A stretch of 13,600 nt of DNA, taken from Firm-04 sp003446315. Lineage in GTDB: Bacteria; Bacillota; Clostridia; Oscillospirales; Ruminococcaceae. Location: the NCBI GenBank assembly GCA_946530355.1, contig CAMNAB010000081.1, positions 1-13,600 of the forward strand, read 5' to 3'. The translations under genes were made by a program, and so were the position numbers. How positions within the stretch are numbered: position 1 is the first letter of the stretch; every line of letters starts with the position of its first letter. The notes under the pieces were generated by a model that was not told the DNA's origin, made no database searches, and worked only from the letters and a program-made list of their open reading frames with translations. Positions 11,113 through 13,600 of this stretch are shown piece by piece.

Positions 11113-12237
11113 ATGAATATTCTAATGATCAATCTGCCATTTGCAGGACACACCAATCCGACCCTTCCGCTGACCGATGCACTTGTAAAGCACGGGCATT
11201 CGGTGACCTATATCAATGCAGAACCGTTTCGGAAGGCAATTGAACGAACCGGTGCAAAATTTATTCCGTATGAAGGATTTCCGTCTGAACCGACTGAATC
11301 CGAGAAAAAGAGGTGCAGTTTCACGGCTGCATTTCATACTGCGATGCATTTGCAGGAACAATTCGATTTGCTGATCTATGAAATGTTTTTCTATCCGGGA
11401 ATCGAGATCGCAAAACGAAAAGGAATTCCCTGTGTCAGACAGTTTTCTCAGCCTGCATGGTCAGAGGCAACATGGAAAGATGCGCCATTGATGTTCCGTG
11501 CTTCCGCAAAACTGATTGATATGCAGGTACTGCCAAAGCGTATAGCCAATCAGCTCGGTTTGGAGCACACTTGTCTGCGGGACGGCATCATTCATAGCAA
11601 GCCGGCGCTCAATATTGTTTATGTGCCGGAAGCATTTCAGACGAAACGAAGCAATTTCGGGGACGACTATCTCTTTTTGATTCCGGAAGCAAAAGCCGTC
11701 GCCGGAGATATCACAATCCCCTACCAAAACATGAAAAGCCCCATTGTTTACATCTCACTCGGCAGTATTATCAGCAACAAAGGGTTTTGCAAAGAATGTA
11801 TTCAGGCTTTCGGAAATACAGAATGCTCTGTGATCCTGAATACCGGAAGGATCGCACCGGATTCTCTCGGCACGATCCCTAAAAATATATATGCTTACTC
11901 GTTTGTACCGCAGATCGAGGTTTTGTCGCATACAGATGTATTCCTCACCCACTGCGGCATGAACAGCATCAATGAAGCACTGACGCTCGGTGTTCCGATG
12001 GTTGCAATGCCGTTTCTGAATGACCAGATCACAAATGCCAAACAGATCGTAAAACTGGGAATCGGTATGCAGGTTCGCTCTTTTCCAAGCAGCGGAAAAG
12101 AACTGTATCACGCTGTCAAAACCGTATATGAAGACGCAAAATATAAGCAGAATGCGGAAAAGATGCGAAATAAAATACGGAAGCAGATCAGTATGGATGC
12201 AGTTGTCGAAAAAATAGAGCAGCTCAAAGGAAGATAA
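11113..12237 (+). CDS. GT1-family glycosyltransferase (MGT/UGT-like)
   Basis: The frame is open from ATG 11104, but GGAG (11099-11102) is 1 nt from it and 10 nt from the ATG at 11113. The latter gives MNILMINLPFAGHTNPTLPL, the usual family N-terminus, so I use it (374 aa). It should be a soluble GT-B enzyme moving a sugar from a nucleotide donor to a small acceptor. The N-terminal half has the GHTNPT motif with the likely catalytic His13. The C-terminal half has IVYISLGSI and the donor-binding stretch SFVPQIEVLSHTD, FLTHCGMNSINEAL and GVPMVAMPFLNDQITNA (~263-308). Relatives glycosylate macrolides, flavonoids, sterols or lipids; the acceptor here is unknown. It is slightly shorter than typical MGT members. 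I see no confident promoter, only a weak TATGAT at 11047. A convergent alpha/beta hydrolase follows. Confidence 0.92.
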   Translation: MNILMINLPFAGHTNPTLPLTDALVKHGHSVTYINAEPFRKAIERTGAKFIPYEGFPSEPTESEKKRCSFTAAFHTAMHLQEQFDLLIYEMFFYPGIEIAKRKGIPCVRQFSQPAWSEATWKDAPLMFRASAKLIDMQVLPKRIANQLGLEHTCLRDGIIHSKPALNIVYVPEAFQTKRSNFGDDYLFLIPEAKAVAGDITIPYQNMKSPIVYISLGSIISNKGFCKECIQAFGNTECSVILNTGRIAPDSLGTIPKNIYAYSFVPQIEVLSHTDVFLTHCGMNSINEALTLGVPMVAMPFLNDQITNAKQIVKLGIGMQVRSFPSSGKELYHAVKTVYEDAKYKQNAEKMRNKIRKQISMDAVVEKIEQLKGR

Positions 12238-12284
12238 CAGCGGTTGCTGCGGAAAGATCATCGGGAACAGCCGTACCGATCATT

Positions 12285-13277
12285 TCATTCGGACGCTTTT
12301 CTTTTTGCATAATACTTGCAGATCAGATGTATGATCTCCTGAAATGCCGGCTTGCAACCCGGAATAAAATATTGCAATGCAAAACAATGATGCATGCCTT
12401 TTCCGATATGGAACACGCATTTTGCGCCGGCTTTCCGATAACTTTCCGCGTAAACGGGCGCAAATGCATACAGAGTTTCTGCGCTGCCGTAATAAAAATG
12501 CGTTATTGGTGCATTGCGGAAATCGCCGTGTGCTGTTGCAAGATATTTTTCAGGAACCTCTCTGCCGCAGCACATGATCTCCCGCGCAGTATCCATGTAT
12601 GCGGCAGGGATCATGATATCCTGTGCATCCAATGCCTTGATTGCAGTTCGTTCCGCTTCTGTAACCGGAACACTTCCCGGCGAAATCGGGATCAGCAGCC
12701 CGGGCATGGGAATGTGCATGCCGCTGTCGTTTAACTCATTGATATATGTAATCAGATCAAGCAGTAATGCAGCACCCGACGAAAATCCCAGAAATACGAT
12801 ATTTTCCGGGCTGTAAAATTGCAGCATTTTGGCATAGCATTCATAGATCATCTGCACATTTTCAAGCATATCATGTTCATGACACATCGGATAATACGGG
12901 AACCAGACATCTGCATCTGTCATGACGCCGATCTTGCGGGACAGTCCGACATCGCCTTTGTCAGAGCCGAGAATCATACCGCCGCCGAATACAAACAGCA
13001 CTGCGCGTTTGCTGCGCTGCTGCGCCTGGTTGACTTCAAGACAATGATACTGCGTTTCGATCAGGTGATCTGTATAATGTGCTTTGCTGTCCTGCGGCAT
13101 CTCAAAATGCCGGTTCTTTTCATTCATTTTCGCAGCTCTTGCCAGGACTTCTTCCTTTGTCCCCTGCAAACTCTGCCGCATATTTGCAGCTTTTACAGCA
13201 GCCTTCGTCAGACGATACAACGGATTCTTTAAGCCATCCGGTGCCTGAACCACTTTATCCCGCTTATCAAATTCCAT
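12285..13277 (-). CDS. Alpha/beta hydrolase, HSL-like esterase
   Basis: The 330-aa protein starts at ATG 13277 after GGGGAG. It has no signal peptide. The core fits the hormone-sensitive-lipase-type fold (PF07859): an oxyanion-loop motif FGGG at 97-100, nucleophile elbow GFSSG at 164-168 with Ser166, acidic residue probably Glu267 in YGSAE, and His297 in GMHHCF. The usual loop is HGGG, so the first residue is Phe here. LLIPISPGS after the nucleophile matches the family's conserved strand. Likely a carboxylesterase acting on acyl or acetyl esters; substrate unknown. Residues 1-90 form a helical cap-like region. It ends 47 nt from the convergent glycosyltransferase gene. No clean terminator lies between them, only an imperfect ATCGG/CCGAT hairpin. 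Confidence 0.9.
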   Translation of the reverse strand: MEFDKRDKVVQAPDGLKNPLYRLTKAAVKAANMRQSLQGTKEEVLARAAKMNEKNRHFEMPQDSKAHYTDHLIETQYHCLEVNQAQQRSKRAVLFVFGGGMILGSDKGDVGLSRKIGVMTDADVWFPYYPMCHEHDMLENVQMIYECYAKMLQFYSPENIVFLGFSSGAALLLDLITYINELNDSGMHIPMPGLLIPISPGSVPVTEAERTAIKALDAQDIMIPAAYMDTAREIMCCGREVPEKYLATAHGDFRNAPITHFYYGSAETLYAFAPVYAESYRKAGAKCVFHIGKGMHHCFALQYFIPGCKPAFQEIIHLICKYYAKRKASE

Positions 13278-13371
13278 ATGATGCTCCCCTTTTCAGATTG
13301 GTTCCATTCAATAGAACAAATGCCTGTCAGCTTGGTTGTTAATAGTTAGCTATTGCAAACTGTTTTTCTTC

Positions 13372-13400
13372 ATTATAGCACAAATTGCAGAACATTGCAA
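13372..13400 (-). promoter_or_regulatory. Promoter of the alpha/beta hydrolase gene
   Basis: TTGCAA (13395-13400) and TATAAT (13372-13377) are 17 bp apart, with TGC before the -10. The predicted leader is about 90 nt. Confidence 0.82.
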
Positions 13401-13505
13401 GCTGTTTTCAGAAAAAAACAGCGCGGAGTCCATGACGGCATTGATATCTATAGAATGTCAGATGGCAAATACAAAACAATATCAAGCGTTCTTGCGTGAA
13501 AACAA

Positions 13506-13534
13506 TTGCATTTTATCATATTGTGTGCTATAAT
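13506..13534 (+). promoter_or_regulatory. Outward promoter for a gene beyond the right edge
   Basis: TTGCAT (13506-13511) and TATAAT (13529-13534) are 17 bp apart, with TGC before the -10. No start codon with a usable frame follows within the window, so the gene begins beyond 13600 or the product is an RNA. Confidence 0.8.
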
Positions 13535-13581
13535 GGTTTTAGGTTATCAATGCCAACAACTTAAGATTCTCCGTTAATTTG

Positions 13582-13600
13582 TGAATTGCTGCGCAATTCA
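13582..13600. repeat. Palindrome at the right edge
   Basis: TGAATTGC (13582-13589) and GCAATTCA (13593-13600) form a perfect 8-bp stem with a 3-nt loop, about 40 nt downstream of the outward promoter. It may extend past the edge. Confidence 0.55.

Larger units (their letters stand above)
13278..13600. other. Right-edge intergenic region
   Basis: This is about 323 nt with no convincing gene. It holds the hydrolase promoter (13372-13400), two direct copies of ATTGCAARCTGTTTT (13352 and 13394), a GCTGTTTT/AAAACAGC hairpin (13401-13422), an outward promoter (13506-13534) and a terminal palindrome (13582-13600). I recognise nothing in 13423-13505. Confidence 0.7.

Noticed and set aside
13336..13533. 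65-codon frame on + at the right edge
   Set aside because: It overlaps both promoters in that region, has no ribosome-binding site and has no coding-like composition.

Overview
The window looks like chromosomal DNA of a cellulosome-forming Ruminococcus-type bacterium (Oscillospiraceae, Bacillota). The evidence is two proteins ending in type I dockerin modules, Thr-rich linkers, Gram-positive ribosome-binding sites and promoters, a lipoprotein of the YerB/DUF3048 type, and moderate GC. This assignment is inferred from protein types; no 16S or other marker is present. I see no tRNA, rRNA, CRISPR array, transposase, phage gene or origin.

Layout. 1-458 (+): 3' end of a dockerin protein with a pure poly-Thr linker, ended by a bidirectional terminator. 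514-1641/1677 (-): DUF3048 lipoprotein. 1796-1969 (-): unrecognised 57-aa protein. 2074-3507 (-): coaX and an ECF-transporter S component with a 15-nt gap between them. 3710-4921 (+): coaBC, divergent from that pair. 4975-7392 (-): secreted DUF4874/DUF4832 protein with an Ig-like module and a dockerin. 7554-8069 (-): unrecognised 171-aa protein, divergent from a 55-aa putative membrane protein at 8339-8506 (+). 8834-9298 (+): NUDIX hydrolase. 9424-10893 (+): two-TM protein with a TPM-like domain, a Gln/Phe tandem-repeat tail and a C-terminal zinc ribbon. 11113-12237 (+): GT1 glycosyltransferase, convergent with 12285-13277 (-), an HSL-type alpha/beta hydrolase. The last ~320 nt hold the hydrolase promoter and an outward-facing promoter for a gene beyond the right edge.

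How the genes work together. The clearest functional unit is the vitamin B5/CoA divergon. A probable pantothenate S component imports the vitamin, CoaX phosphorylates it, and CoaBC adds cysteine and decarboxylates to 4'-phosphopantetheine. The coaBC promoter carries nested inverted repeats that look like an operator, and CoaBC has Asn where the E. coli enzyme has its active-site Cys158. The two dockerin proteins are candidate subunits of a cell-surface cellulosome-like complex. The rest look like independent single-gene units, each with its own promoter.

The points I would follow up first are the CoaBC Cys-to-Asn change, the palindromic coaBC promoter, the Gln-rich/Phe-punctuated tail of the 489-aa protein, the uninterrupted 83-Thr linker, two small proteins under 60 aa, and the promoter pattern: all ten promoters I call have a TGn-extended -10 and a 17-bp spacer. 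I did not find a clearly new multi-gene system.
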